A stretch of DNA of 64,000 bases from Brevibacillus reuszeri (GCF_001187725.1 NZ_LGIQ01000009.1:1479875-1543874); one strand, 5' to 3'; positions 34,607-44,053 are shown, counted from the stretch's first letter. Numbers and translations are program-made. Notes: a model not told the origin generated them from the letters alone.

Positions 34607-35782
34607 CTATGCGCTCGGGGAGTCACTCGTTGTTACCGATTTTTTCCGTGTTTGCACAAGGTAAATGACGTAGGCAGCAAACAAGCCAACCAGCGTCATA
34701 AAGCCCAAAGCAGCGAGGTCGTTACTCACATAGGACAAGCCGTGACCCTTGGTAAGAATTTCTCGTACGCCATCCAAAAAATACGTCAGCGGCAATGATT
34801 TCCCAATCGCAGCAATGACAGTCGGCATCGACATGAAAGGCCATGTAAAGCCTGAGAGCATGAAGGATGGAACCGCGATCATCATCGCAATTTGAGTAGC
34901 CTGAAGCTGATCACTGGAGAAGAATGAAATCATATATCCGATCGACAGAACCGCCAGATTAAATGCGCTCGCGACAATCATCAGATCAACCGTACTGCCG
35001 TAGTAAGGGATGCCAAAGCCTTTTAACAGCAGGGTAAATCCGAGGAACATATTCAACGTCCCAGCCAGGAAATACGGCAGCAGCTTGCTCAACGTGATGG
35101 CAAAAAAGCTGTTTGTTGCCATCGTTTGCTTCCATGTTCCTGCTTCCTTTTGCTGCGTTACGGAGAGGGCCACACCGAGGAACAGGACCTGCTGCAACAC
35201 TGTACCAGCCAACCCAAACACCATGAACGACAAGTAGCTGAATGTCGGATTGTACAAGACCCTATAGCGATAGTCGATGCCCGTAAAAAGGTTCTTTCCT
35301 TCGTCTCCCCAGCTTCCTTTTGCTTCCAGTTTTTTCAGAGTCGCTCCAGCGGAAACGGTTTTAACCACCGTGCTGGCTGCCCGAACCGCCGTATTGGAAA
35401 TCATCATGTTGCTGCCGTCAATGACGGTAAGTACCTCTGCTGCCCGCCCAGCTTTTACATTCTGCTCCAGACTCGGTGGAATAATGAGCGCAACGTTCGC
35501 CTCGCCTTTATCTACGAGCTTCATCGCCTCTTCTTCCGTACCAACGATTGAATTGATCCGAAACGTCTTATCTACCTCAAAAGCACGGTACAATTCGCGG
35601 CTCAGCTCACTTTGATCCGCATCTACGAGCACAGTCGGGATTTCCATTACTTTTTTCTCACTGTAGAGGAAGCCAAACATCGTCAGGTAAATGAGCGGAA
35701 CAATGAAGACGACGTTACGAATTGTTTTATTGGTAAAAAGATTTCTCCATTCCTGCCAAAAAAGTTGGGGAAAATTATTCAC
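34607..35782 (-). CDS. ABC-2 type permease (YhgE/DrrB-like)
   Basis: 391 aa. N-terminal membrane segment, long outside loop (about 45-180), then five membrane segments with the ABC-2 signature near 300-345 (PSFMLSGFTWPFMSMP...SLPLTYFLDGVREI). Export of drugs or lipids. GTG start at 35782 overlaps the HlyD gene by eight bases. No ATP-binding subunit is encoded in the operon, so an ATPase must come from elsewhere or the protein works without one. Confidence 0.88.
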   Translation of the reverse strand: MNNFPQLFWQEWRNLFTNKTIRNVVFIVPLIYLTMFGFLYSEKKVMEIPTVLVDADQSELSRELYRAFEVDKTFRINSIVGTEEEAMKLVDKGEANVALIIPPSLEQNVKAGRAAEVLTVIDGSNMMISNTAVRAASTVVKTVSAGATLKKLEAKGSWGDEGKNLFTGIDYRYRVLYNPTFSYLSFMVFGLAGTVLQQVLFLGVALSVTQQKEAGTWKQTMATNSFFAITLSKLLPYFLAGTLNMFLGFTLLLKGFGIPYYGSTVDLMIVASAFNLAVLSIGYMISFFSSDQLQATQIAMMIAVPSFMLSGFTWPFMSMPTVIAAIGKSLPLTYFLDGVREILTKGHGLSYVSNDLAALGFMTLVGLFAAYVIYLVQTRKKSVTTSDSPSA

Positions 35783-36965
35783 CGCTACCAGCCCCTTCGA
35801 GCTTCCATTCGACAGTCAATCCAGGACGCAATTCTGAGCCTTCGAGAAGCACCTTTACCTGGAAGGAACGGATATCACGATCTCCAAGCTCTTGAGTAGC
35901 TTTTTTCACAGCAAAGTCTGCTGCTGGTGCAATCGTTGCAATTTTCGCATCGACTTCCCGTTTCAATGCAGGTACGTACAGCTTCACCATATCTCCAGGT
36001 TTGATCGTAGAAAGCGCGTACTCGTTTACATAGAATTTGACATAATTGTCTGCTTTGGTTTGAATTGTCATAACTGTGAAGCCTTGTGCTACCAGTTCAC
36101 CTTTTTGGACAGAGACAGATTTGACGATTCCATCGACAGGCGCAGTTAGCTTGGTATTATTGATGTAGGCTTCGATCTCAGCTAAGGCACCTTTTGCCTG
36201 CTGCACTCCAGCTTCAGCTGATTTGACATCCAACTGCTTCAGTCCAACCTGTCCTCTACCGGCTACAGCCTGATCATAGGCTGCTTTTGCCTGATCCAAT
36301 TGCGCCTGGGATGCATCAATTTGCTCGCGGCGAGAGCCTGATTGTGCCATCTTCAGCTGCTCATCCGCAGCTTTCAGTTCTGCAGTTGCTTTTTCCGCCT
36401 GCATTTGTGCTTCTTCTACCTTTACCTGTGGTACTGCGCCTTCAACCAACAGCTTTTGCATCCGATCCAGATTGGTAGCTGCAATTTGATTGGAGGTTTG
36501 TGCCGCCGAGAGCTTTGCTTTGAGCTGAGCAATTTCTTCTGCCCGTGCACCGTTCTTATTCGCATCGAGCTGCGCTTTGGCGGAGTTCACTACCGCTTGT
36601 GCCTGATCCACCTGAGCACTACTCGAGCTGTCTGTTACGGAAACCCCTTTTTTCGCTTGCTCCAGCTTTACTTGCGCGAGATGGTAGGCAGCTTCCGCCT
36701 GCTCCTTTTTCGCCAGAAGCTCTTCACTGTTCAATGTTGCAACGAGTTGACCCGCCTTTACCTCTTCACCGTCTGTTAAGGCAATCTGCTCAATCGAACC
36801 ACCCATTTTGAAGGACAGGTCCACTTCAGTTCCCTCGATGACCCCTGCGATTTGTGTACTTCCTTTCCCTGTTACACTTCCGATACCTGGTCCAAACAAA
36901 ATCGTTCCAAGTGCTGTAATGCCGACTGCAAAGCCAGCCACCCCGATCCATGCACGTTTGTTCAT
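35775..36965 (-). CDS. HlyD-family periplasmic-adaptor-like protein
   Basis: 396 aa. Membrane anchor at 5-23; split biotinyl-lipoyl domain (IEGTEVDLSFKMGGSIEQIALTDGEEVKAGQ and later VDGIVKSVSVQKGELV) enclosing a long Ala/Gln/Glu-rich coiled coil (about 75-255); beta-barrel at the C-terminus. EmrA/YhbJ type. In Gram-positives such adaptors act with ABC or MFS exporters. Between the TetR gene and the permease gene it forms one operon. Confidence 0.9.
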   Translation of the reverse strand: MNKRAWIGVAGFAVGITALGTILFGPGIGSVTGKGSTQIAGVIEGTEVDLSFKMGGSIEQIALTDGEEVKAGQLVATLNSEELLAKKEQAEAAYHLAQVKLEQAKKGVSVTDSSSSAQVDQAQAVVNSAKAQLDANKNGARAEEIAQLKAKLSAAQTSNQIAATNLDRMQKLLVEGAVPQVKVEEAQMQAEKATAELKAADEQLKMAQSGSRREQIDASQAQLDQAKAAYDQAVAGRGQVGLKQLDVKSAEAGVQQAKGALAEIEAYINNTKLTAPVDGIVKSVSVQKGELVAQGFTVMTIQTKADNYVKFYVNEYALSTIKPGDMVKLYVPALKREVDAKIATIAPAADFAVKKATQELGDRDIRSFQVKVLLEGSELRPGLTVEWKLEGAGSGE

Positions 36966-36989
36966 CGTTCATTCTCCTCTATGTCTCGA

Positions 36990-37568
36990 TTATTTCGTTT
37001 GTAGTATTCCTGCCAATAAATATTTCAACGTGTTTCTTCCTGCTTCACTGTTCACCGGCTCTTTGCGGAACTGCTTGCGAAGCACGGTGAAGCCGATCAT
37101 CCCGAACAAGGCAGATGCGACGGTCCGAATTTCTGCATCCGCTCTGATGTAGCCTTGCTTTTGCAAGTCAATCATGTACGTTTCCATCGTTGTAAAATAC
37201 CCCGTCAGCAGCTTGCCGACCATCTGATCACGCTGCTCATCTCCCGTGAAAAAGCTCAGCAACAAAAAACATAGTTCTTGGTTCTCGGAAAAGAAGCGAA
37301 GATGCTCATCCAGCACATTCATCATGCGATCCTCCAGGGAAAGCTCATCCTTTTGCATCGCGGTATCTACATGGTAAATCAGCATATTCACGCCTTTTTC
37401 GATCACATAGAGAAACAGCTCCTCTTTCGTGGAAAAGTGGTAGTACAATGTTCCCTTTGCAACCTGTGCCATTTCGGCAATCGAATCCATCGAGGTTTCG
37501 CTAAATCCATATTGGGCAAAAGCCCGCAAAGCTCCCTGTGCAATGTGATCTTTTTTTGATGAGGCCAT
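36990..37568 (-). CDS. TetR/AcrR family repressor of the efflux operon
   Basis: 192 aa. HTH at about residues 10-50 (SETSMDSIAEMAQVAKGTLYYHFSTKEEL), ligand domain beyond. First gene of the TetR-HlyD-ABC2 operon. The ATG at 37568 is nine bases after AAAGGGG; an ATG at 37577 would be directly against it. Likely represses its own operon through the palindrome at 37596-37609. Confidence 0.92.
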   Translation of the reverse strand: MASSKKDHIAQGALRAFAQYGFSETSMDSIAEMAQVAKGTLYYHFSTKEELFLYVIEKGVNMLIYHVDTAMQKDELSLEDRMMNVLDEHLRFFSENQELCFLLLSFFTGDEQRDQMVGKLLTGYFTTMETYMIDLQKQGYIRADAEIRTVASALFGMIGFTVLRKQFRKEPVNSEAGRNTLKYLLAGILQTK

Positions 37569-37595
37569 CACTTCCATCCCCTTTAACTTTTTTGA

Positions 37596-37647
37596 ACTGA
37601 CTGGTCAGTACAAAAATTAGTTTATGTTTCCTTCCTAGTTTTGTCAA
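37596..37647 (-). promoter_or_regulatory. Promoter and TetR operator of the efflux operon
   Basis: On the minus strand TTGACA (37642-37647), 17-base spacer, TAAACT (37619-37624). Nine bases downstream lies ACTGAC-TG-GTCAGT (37596-37609), a 6-2-6 palindrome typical of TetR-family sites, placed to block the start of transcription. Confidence 0.72.
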
Positions 37648-37719
37648 GTGGTCAAAAATAATGTCGCGAACCTTCTGGACTCCCCTCACAAACCAAAGCT
37701 TTCTGCCTTTCAGTGAACG

Positions 37720-37750
37720 AAAAAAAGACCACTGCAAGAGCGATCTTTTT
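37720..37750 (-). terminator. Terminator of the MalT/SARP-like gene
   Basis: On the minus strand an imperfect stem (AAAAAGATC ... GGTCTTTTT) with seven Ts follows directly on the stop codon. Confidence 0.55.
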
Positions 37751-40700
37751 TAGCTTCCCACGATCTGACGATACGTATCTTGTGTAGCAGGCATCGGCTC
37801 CACACCAAGCTGCTCCTTTAATTTTGCAACACATTTATCATACCAGCGTATCGCTTGTGTCCGGTTGTTCAATTGAAAGTAAGCCACCATCATCAAGCGG
37901 TATGCTTCCTCCCAACAGTCGTCGACCCGCAAAATGGCCTCACACCAGCGAATGGTGCTCTCCACCTGATTGGTTTTCAGTCTGATTTTTGCCAGGCGTT
38001 CTGCTCCCCGTAAAAACAACCCCTGCAATCGCTCCCGCTCCTCTACGCACCAATCCTCGTAGCGACACTCTGGCATGTAATCTCCCTGGTAATAGCCAAG
38101 TCCTTTTTCCAGCAGTACCTCTGCCTGCTCGATATTCGGTTCGGACAATCCGCGAGCTACCAGCTTTTCAAATTCCTCAACATCAATATGGTACCCGGAA
38201 GCCAAATTGAAACCGTACGAGCTGCCATGACGCTGAATGAAAAACGTATCTGCACGCGCAGCACGATCAGGCTCCAGTGCTTTATTGAGGGCATTCAGCG
38301 CTACCTTAAAATCGCGTAGTGCAGACTCCTCGTCTGATTCTGGCCACATGCTGTTCATGATTTCCTCACGGGCAAGCAAATGCTGGCGCTTCGTCAGCAG
38401 CAATTGAAACAATAATTTGGCTGTGCCTCTCTGCCATGCCTTTTCACTTAGCTCCCGCTCTCCCAGCCACACCCGGAATTTTCCCATCGTTTGAATACGC
38501 AAGGTATACCCCGGATGGAAGGTCACATTTTGCAAGCCCAAATCATTTAAAAGCTGGGACACATAATCGGGGAAAACTTGTCTCCGCTCCGCTTCGAGCA
38601 GAACCGGCATCAGCTGTTGAACATCCTGAGGCGTAAGCATGGTCGGACGTTGCAGCAGAAAATGATACTCGCCTGACTGCATCAGGGACAACGCCTGTGT
38701 GACAGCAGGTACGAAGACATCCCACTCTTTGTTCCGATACGCCAAAAAGCTGAGCCACAGCTGACAGATGACGACACCATAACTGTCTCCGCAATGGCTG
38801 AGCCGCTCCGCGCAGTCCTCAATCGTGCTTTGTGCTTCGGCCTCTTTCCCATGCGTCGCATAAGCAATCCCGACTGCGAGCCGAACGAGGCTGCCGAGCC
38901 AGTCATCTCGCATGGCCTCCGTTTCTTTTATCCCTCGATGTCCGTAGTGAAGCGCTTGCTCCAATGATTTCTCGCGAGCGTAAAGAAGTGTCAGCCCGAG
39001 CAAAGTCTCGGATTTTCCACGTGTGGATTGCAGCTCCTCCATCATTTGCAAGCCTTTTTCATACAGCCGGCGAATCTCGTCCGTCGGCAAACGCTGGCTG
39101 ATCAGTGCCGCATGGGCTTTTCGCACATACCCGTTTGCCTCTACAAACGGTGAGTCAGCTACTTTTCCCAGTTGAATTGCCGTTTCCGCTGCCTGTAAGC
39201 CTCGTTCCCACTCACCATTCAAGGCATATACAAACGAAAGCAGCAGAGAGGTTTCCCGATAGGACCGAGTTAATGACGGTTGCTTTGTTTCCTCTATGCG
39301 CCATTTGTTCTCCAATAGCTGAATCGACGACTGCAAGCGTCCGGTCCGAAACAGCAGGCGCGATTCCAGCTCCACTTCCGTTTCCTGTTCAAGCTCCTGA
39401 CTACGTCGATACCATTCAGCGGCTTGCTTGGCATCTCCGCGATTCGTATATATCTCGGCGAGCAAGCGATAGAGACGCGGAGCCATTTCATTTGCTTGTT
39501 CAACTGGTGGCAGCAGCTGGATCGCCTTTTTCAACAATTCCTCTGCCCTTACCCCCTGTACGCTATCCAAATGGACCCGTGCCATTCCCTCCAAACCTCG
39601 GCATTGCCCGATTTGATCGAGCTTTTGCTCGCAGAGGGAAAGAAAATGCTCGTACGAACCGAACGCCTTGAAGTAAATACAGCGATATCGCTCCACTTCC
39701 CCCTGGTAGTACCAAAGCCAATGCTCCTGATCTTTGACCGCGTCTGGCAAAATCGTTAGCCATTGGTACAAAAGGTCCAGTCGTCCCGCTGTCAGCAGCC
39801 GCTCAGCTGCCTGAAACAGCCATTCTGCAAGTACCTCCCATTGCTCGATCAGACGTAAACGCTCGAATGCCTTGTCCTCTTCGCCTTTACGCCGATGCCA
39901 AATGGCTGCTCGCCGATTGACTCGGATATATGTGTCGGTCTGCGAAGCAAGCTTACTGGACAACAGTCGCTGAAACAGTGGATGAAACGAATAAATCCCC
40001 TGCTTGTCCATTGTCAGAAACAAATTGTTCCCTTGCGCTTTTGCGAGCAATTCTGCGCCAGACTCGCCCAACACCTGCTGACAATCCTCCAATACAAATG
40101 CTTCGAGAACAGCTGCCTCCATTAAAAATTGCTGCATGATGTCATCCAGTCCAAGCCATACTTCCGTCTCAAGCAAATGCAGCACAGATGATAAATCGCG
40201 CAAGCTGTCGGAGACAGACATTCCGCGCATGATTCTCTCACCAAAAGAACGCAATGCCATGATCCAACCGGCAGAGACCTGCTCGATCCGCTCCCACTCA
40301 TCCGGGGTCAAGGTAACGTCGTATTGATCCAAAAAGAGAGCTTCACACTCTTCGCGCGTAAATTGAAGATCTTCTGCTGTCAGCTCTACACATTCCCCAC
40401 GAACCGCTAAAATTTCCAGCTCAGGCCAATTCGGGCGAGCCCGTGACAGTAAAATCAGCTTGACTTTTGGCGGCAATTGCCCTGCCAATTTTTGCACAAA
40501 ACAGTCTACATCGCTGCCGGTCGCGATGTAATGATAATCATCCAATAGGACAAGCTGCTCCACTTCAAGCGAGAGGCACTCCCTTACAAACAGCTCCACC
40601 ATAGCTTGCCAGTCCAGATGATGGTTCTCGTCCGCTACTTGTTCAACAGCACATACCTGATCCAGAATCACTTGACCAAAATGCGGATGCAGTCTGCGTA

Positions 40701-40959
40701 CACTTTCCACAAGACACTCCAAAAAAACCGGCAGCCTACTGTCCTGGGTGCGGATAAAATACCAGCTGGCTTCCAGACCTGCATCGTGTAAAAAAGTGGC
40801 CAGCGCAGTGGTCTTTCCGTAGCCCGTTCCCGCGTGAACCAGGCATAGCGGGGCATGATGCAGAAGCCGCAGTTTTTTCGCCAGAGCGGGTCTTCTGAGT
40901 ACGTATGGCTTTTGCCTCGGTGGGGTTATTTGGGAAATGGATACATGGGATGATTTCAT
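37750..40959 (-). CDS. Large MalT-like/SARP-type transcriptional regulator
   Basis: 1069 aa. N-terminal STAND-type NTPase with Walker A HAGTGYGKTTAL (about 41-53) and Walker B-like LVLLDDYHYI; central TPR-like helices (about 400-800); C-terminal region from about 830 with an OmpR-like DNA-binding unit (IQTMGKFRVWLGERELSEKAW) and a bacterial transcriptional activator domain (DVEEFEKLVARG...YEDWCVEERERL). It replaces the usual C-terminal LuxR HTH of MalT proteins. ATG at 40959 with AAGGAG eight bases before it is chosen over a GTG three codons upstream. Signal and targets are unknown; neighbours give no hint. Confidence 0.88.
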   Translation of the reverse strand: MKSSHVSISQITPPRQKPYVLRRPALAKKLRLLHHAPLCLVHAGTGYGKTTALATFLHDAGLEASWYFIRTQDSRLPVFLECLVESVRRLHPHFGQVILDQVCAVEQVADENHHLDWQAMVELFVRECLSLEVEQLVLLDDYHYIATGSDVDCFVQKLAGQLPPKVKLILLSRARPNWPELEILAVRGECVELTAEDLQFTREECEALFLDQYDVTLTPDEWERIEQVSAGWIMALRSFGERIMRGMSVSDSLRDLSSVLHLLETEVWLGLDDIMQQFLMEAAVLEAFVLEDCQQVLGESGAELLAKAQGNNLFLTMDKQGIYSFHPLFQRLLSSKLASQTDTYIRVNRRAAIWHRRKGEEDKAFERLRLIEQWEVLAEWLFQAAERLLTAGRLDLLYQWLTILPDAVKDQEHWLWYYQGEVERYRCIYFKAFGSYEHFLSLCEQKLDQIGQCRGLEGMARVHLDSVQGVRAEELLKKAIQLLPPVEQANEMAPRLYRLLAEIYTNRGDAKQAAEWYRRSQELEQETEVELESRLLFRTGRLQSSIQLLENKWRIEETKQPSLTRSYRETSLLLSFVYALNGEWERGLQAAETAIQLGKVADSPFVEANGYVRKAHAALISQRLPTDEIRRLYEKGLQMMEELQSTRGKSETLLGLTLLYAREKSLEQALHYGHRGIKETEAMRDDWLGSLVRLAVGIAYATHGKEAEAQSTIEDCAERLSHCGDSYGVVICQLWLSFLAYRNKEWDVFVPAVTQALSLMQSGEYHFLLQRPTMLTPQDVQQLMPVLLEAERRQVFPDYVSQLLNDLGLQNVTFHPGYTLRIQTMGKFRVWLGERELSEKAWQRGTAKLLFQLLLTKRQHLLAREEIMNSMWPESDEESALRDFKVALNALNKALEPDRAARADTFFIQRHGSSYGFNLASGYHIDVEEFEKLVARGLSEPNIEQAEVLLEKGLGYYQGDYMPECRYEDWCVEERERLQGLFLRGAERLAKIRLKTNQVESTIRWCEAILRVDDCWEEAYRLMMVAYFQLNNRTQAIRWYDKCVAKLKEQLGVEPMPATQDTYRQIVGS

Positions 40960-41033
40960 GAATTGCACTCCTTGCCGTTCTCCTCTACTCTCTTTTGACT
41001 ATTTCCCCATTTCTGTTTATTTTCCTGCCATAC

Positions 41034-41062
41034 AAAAAACCCACCCGGGTATCCAGGTGGAT
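41034..41062 (-). terminator. Terminator of the YhcN-like gene
   Basis: On the minus strand CCACCTGG, ATA, CCCGGGTGG and then six Ts. Confidence 0.8.
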
Positions 41063-41067
41063 GGTTG

Positions 41068-41691
41068 TTAATCGACGAGGTTGACGCCTTTTACTGTGTA
41101 GCCGATATCGTTGACCAGTACTTGAAACTCTTCATTACTCACTGGCTCGCCGCGTACAATCCGTGAGTGAAGGTTTGCAATTTGATCGTAGATCGCACGA
41201 TTTGTAGAAACATACATGACGTTGAAGCGCGTTTCTGTTTGAAGCCTGCTGCGCATCCTGTCCACGACTCGCTTTTGCAGATGATCCGGGTGTCCGTTAT
41301 CTACACGAATAATTTTTCCTGGAGTATACGGGATCGATGGCTTCGGATTGACCTCATCCACCTTGGGAGTATCAACAGGCAGTACGCCCACAAGCAATGT
41401 ATCTTTATAGGCCAAGACCTTGATGTCTACAACGCCTGGAAGCCTCTCTGCACGACGCTCCAAAATCCCAACGAGATGAGGCTCTCGTTTGTGTACCATT
41501 TTTTGACTAATCATGGCAGCTGGTCCTTTATCTCGGCCTGCATTATCATTTTGGTAATTAATCCCGTACGCTTCGAATTTGGCCTGATTGCCGTTCATGT
41601 CTTCCGTCCCCTGTTCCTTGTTCGGTGAACAGCCGGCAAGAGCGGCAGCCACGAGCACAGAAACGGAGAGAGCCATTCCGATTCGTTTCAC
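41068..41691 (-). CDS. YhcN/YlaJ family sporulation lipoprotein
   Basis: 207 aa. Lipoprotein signal VKRIGMALSVSVLVAAALAGC with the lipobox Cys at 21. The mature part has the family core RRAERLPGVVDIKVLAYKDTLLVGVLP and a C-terminal VNDIGYTVKGVNLVD. Family members are in the inner spore membrane and help germination or outgrowth. Start is GTG at 41691, nine bases after AAGGAGG; that ribosome site is inside a strong hairpin (41693-41737). Confidence 0.88.
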   Translation of the reverse strand: MKRIGMALSVSVLVAAALAGCSPNKEQGTEDMNGNQAKFEAYGINYQNDNAGRDKGPAAMISQKMVHKREPHLVGILERRAERLPGVVDIKVLAYKDTLLVGVLPVDTPKVDEVNPKPSIPYTPGKIIRVDNGHPDHLQKRVVDRMRSRLQTETRFNVMYVSTNRAIYDQIANLHSRIVRGEPVSNEEFQVLVNDIGYTVKGVNLVD

Positions 41692-41692
41692 A

Positions 41693-41737
41693 AAGAACAC
41701 CTCCTTGCACTTATTTTGATGTGCAGAAGGTGTTCTT
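41693..41737 (-). promoter_or_regulatory. Hairpin enclosing the YhcN-like ribosome binding site
   Basis: Two stacked stems: AAGAACACCT (41693-41702) with AGGTGTTCTT (41728-41737), and TGCAC (41706-41710) with GTGCA (41721-41725), ten-base loop. AAGGAGG (+ 41700-41706 reversed) sits at the junction, two bases before the GTG start region. Folding would hinder ribosome binding. Confidence 0.65.
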
Positions 41738-41900
41738 ACTCAAGGAATCTACGCCCTAAATTTTAATAAATTCCCCCACAAACGTTACTTAAAACCTCTA
41801 CCTTTCGAACTAATTTCAAATAGTTACAAAAATGAAACCATATTCCTTCAAAAAACCGTTACAATAGACATGCAACGACATTTGAAAGAGGCGGAGAAAC

Positions 41901-43970
41901 ATGAAGAAATTAATACCTTTTCTTATCCTGGCAATTATCTTAAGTATGATTCCTCAAGGTGGAAGTTCCGCCAACACCGCTGCCATTCAATTAGGAAGTG
42001 ATATTCTTTTCGATCAATTCCATCAGCAGATTGAAGGCAAAAAAGTGGGGCTCGTCACGAATCAGACTGGCGTGAACGGACAAGGAATGAGCACAATTGA
42101 CATGTTGCGCAGAGACCGGACTGTCAAGCTCGCCGCATTGTTTGCTCCCGAATATGGATTGGATGGAAAAACATCTGCAGAAAATCAGGTAACGAGTTAT
42201 GTTCATCCTGTTTATGGCATTCCGGTTTACGGCTTGTATGGTGCAACGCGTACGCCTACGAAAGAGATGCTGGCAAGTGTAGATGTTCTGCTTATAGATT
42301 TGCAAGATGTGGGTTCACGCACGTACACTTACATCTCTACCTTGCAGTATACAATGACTGCAGCAAAACAGGAGAATAAAAAAATAATCGTTCTGGATCG
42401 CCCGAATCCAGTTGGCGGTTCCATTGTGGACGGACCTGTCCTCGAAGCTCCGTACCGCTCGTTTATCGGGGTAGATACGATTCCTTTGGCGCACGGAATG
42501 ACTATTGGCGAGCTTGCTTTATTTTTCAATCGCAGCATCGGAGTCGATCTGACTGTCATTCCGATGGAGGGCTATACACGCAGCATGATTTTTCAGGATA
42601 CAGGCTTAACATGGGTGCAAAGCTCTCCGCATATTCCTGACCTCGCTTCCGTCTTTGGCTATATGGCTACTGGTTTGGGAGAAGGAACAGGAATCAAGCA
42701 AGCAGACAATTTTACATGGATTGGCGGAGAAGGCATTGATTCCGTCAAATATGCAGATTTACTGAATGGAAGCCTGCTTCCAGGTGTCGTCTTCTTGCCA
42801 GAGAACAAGGATGGACTTGGCGGGGTACGACTGCAAATCCATGAACCACGGTTATTTAATCCGGTGAAAACGGGTATGTACGCTTTGGCCTACGCAAGAC
42901 AGCTGAATCATTTTGCTGTTCCGAAAAGTACGGATAAAGGAATCGTCTTGTTTGACAAGGTGATGGGTTCGAACAAAATCGGTCAACTTTTGGAGCAAGG
43001 GCGTACGCCGCAAGAAATCGAAGCATCTTACGCCGAACAACTCAAGCAATTTAAAGAATTGCGCAAGGCTTACCTGATCTATGGAGAGGAGCCGTACCAC
43101 CCTCTCACTGTCATTCATAGCAAACCAGTTGTTCCACAGGTTCCTGTCGTCCAAAAGCCTACGACACCGCCAGCTGGAACTCCTGGAACAGCAACACCAC
43201 CGGTGACGAAACCACCAGTACCAAACACATCAGGAACAAATGGCACAGCTGTTCAACCTCCAGTGAAACCTCCTGTGCCGCCTGTACAAAAGCCGGTACC
43301 ACCAGCAAATCAAGCAGACAAGGTAGCATACCTGACTTTTGACGATGGGCCATCACCGATCACGCCATTGGTTTTGGATACGCTAAAGAAAAATAATGTG
43401 AAAGCAACATTTTTTATCGTTGGAAGTCATGTTCCTGGTAACGAAGCGATCCTGAAGCGAGCAATGAGTGAAGGTCACTCGATCGGCGGACATACCTACT
43501 CCCATGATTATCGGGTACTGTACCAGAGCAAGGACGCCTTTTTCAATGACCTGGAAAAAGGTAATCAATTGATTGAAAAAGCGACAGGTATGAAACCAAC
43601 GATCTTCCGCTACCCAGGTGGCAGTACAAATACAGTCAGCCTGAAATATCAGGATCCAAAGCTGTATAACAAGCAACAAACAGTAATGAGTGCAATCAAA
43701 GCTGAGTCTAACAATCGCGGGTACATCTTCATCGACTGGAATGTAACAAATGGAGATGCTCGCAGTAGCCATTACACAGCAGCCGGAGCACTTGCCAACG
43801 TCAAGCAACAAGTGAAGTCACAAAAAGAAATCGTGATTCTCATGCATGACGCAAGCACGAAAGCAGCAACCGCGCAAGCTTTGCCTGAGGTTATCTCCTT
43901 CTTGAAGGAAAAAGGGTATCGATTCGATGTGATCACAGCGGAACACCCAACGATTTCTACAGTCAAATAA
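41901..43970 (+). CDS. Secreted fusion: NamZ-like (DUF1343) exo-muramidase domain plus CE4 polysaccharide deacetylase
   Basis: 689 aa. Signal peptide 1-24; DUF1343 domain about 34-395 (LVTNQTGV, FAPEYGLDGK, LIDLQDVGSRTYTYISTL, DRPNPVGG, HGMTIGELA); Pro/Thr-rich wall-type linker 405-470; NodB domain about 473-682 with D481-D482 (TFDDGP), H531/H535 (HTYSH), R570 (RYPGG), W613 and H649 (MHDA). DUF1343 includes B. subtilis NamZ, which frees N-acetylmuramic acid from chain ends; CE4 enzymes remove acetyl groups from peptidoglycan sugars. In the first domain PEHG is PEYG and the later SPNIP/GRGT region is changed, so its activity is uncertain. Confidence 0.88.
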   Translation: MKKLIPFLILAIILSMIPQGGSSANTAAIQLGSDILFDQFHQQIEGKKVGLVTNQTGVNGQGMSTIDMLRRDRTVKLAALFAPEYGLDGKTSAENQVTSYVHPVYGIPVYGLYGATRTPTKEMLASVDVLLIDLQDVGSRTYTYISTLQYTMTAAKQENKKIIVLDRPNPVGGSIVDGPVLEAPYRSFIGVDTIPLAHGMTIGELALFFNRSIGVDLTVIPMEGYTRSMIFQDTGLTWVQSSPHIPDLASVFGYMATGLGEGTGIKQADNFTWIGGEGIDSVKYADLLNGSLLPGVVFLPENKDGLGGVRLQIHEPRLFNPVKTGMYALAYARQLNHFAVPKSTDKGIVLFDKVMGSNKIGQLLEQGRTPQEIEASYAEQLKQFKELRKAYLIYGEEPYHPLTVIHSKPVVPQVPVVQKPTTPPAGTPGTATPPVTKPPVPNTSGTNGTAVQPPVKPPVPPVQKPVPPANQADKVAYLTFDDGPSPITPLVLDTLKKNNVKATFFIVGSHVPGNEAILKRAMSEGHSIGGHTYSHDYRVLYQSKDAFFNDLEKGNQLIEKATGMKPTIFRYPGGSTNTVSLKYQDPKLYNKQQTVMSAIKAESNNRGYIFIDWNVTNGDARSSHYTAAGALANVKQQVKSQKEIVILMHDASTKAATAQALPEVISFLKEKGYRFDVITAEHPTISTVK

Positions 43971-43974
43971 GCAA

Positions 43975-44024
43975 AAACAGCCCGCTCCTGGTCGATTGAC
44001 CGTGTGAGCGGGCTGCATTTTTTT
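43975..44024. terminator. Bidirectional terminator
   Basis: CAGCCCGCTC (43978-43987) and GAGCGGGCTG (44006-44015), with T7 on the + strand and TTTTTGC on the other. Between convergent genes. Confidence 0.88.
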
Positions 44025-44053
44025 AGGGGAGAATGCACAGCAATGCGATCGCA

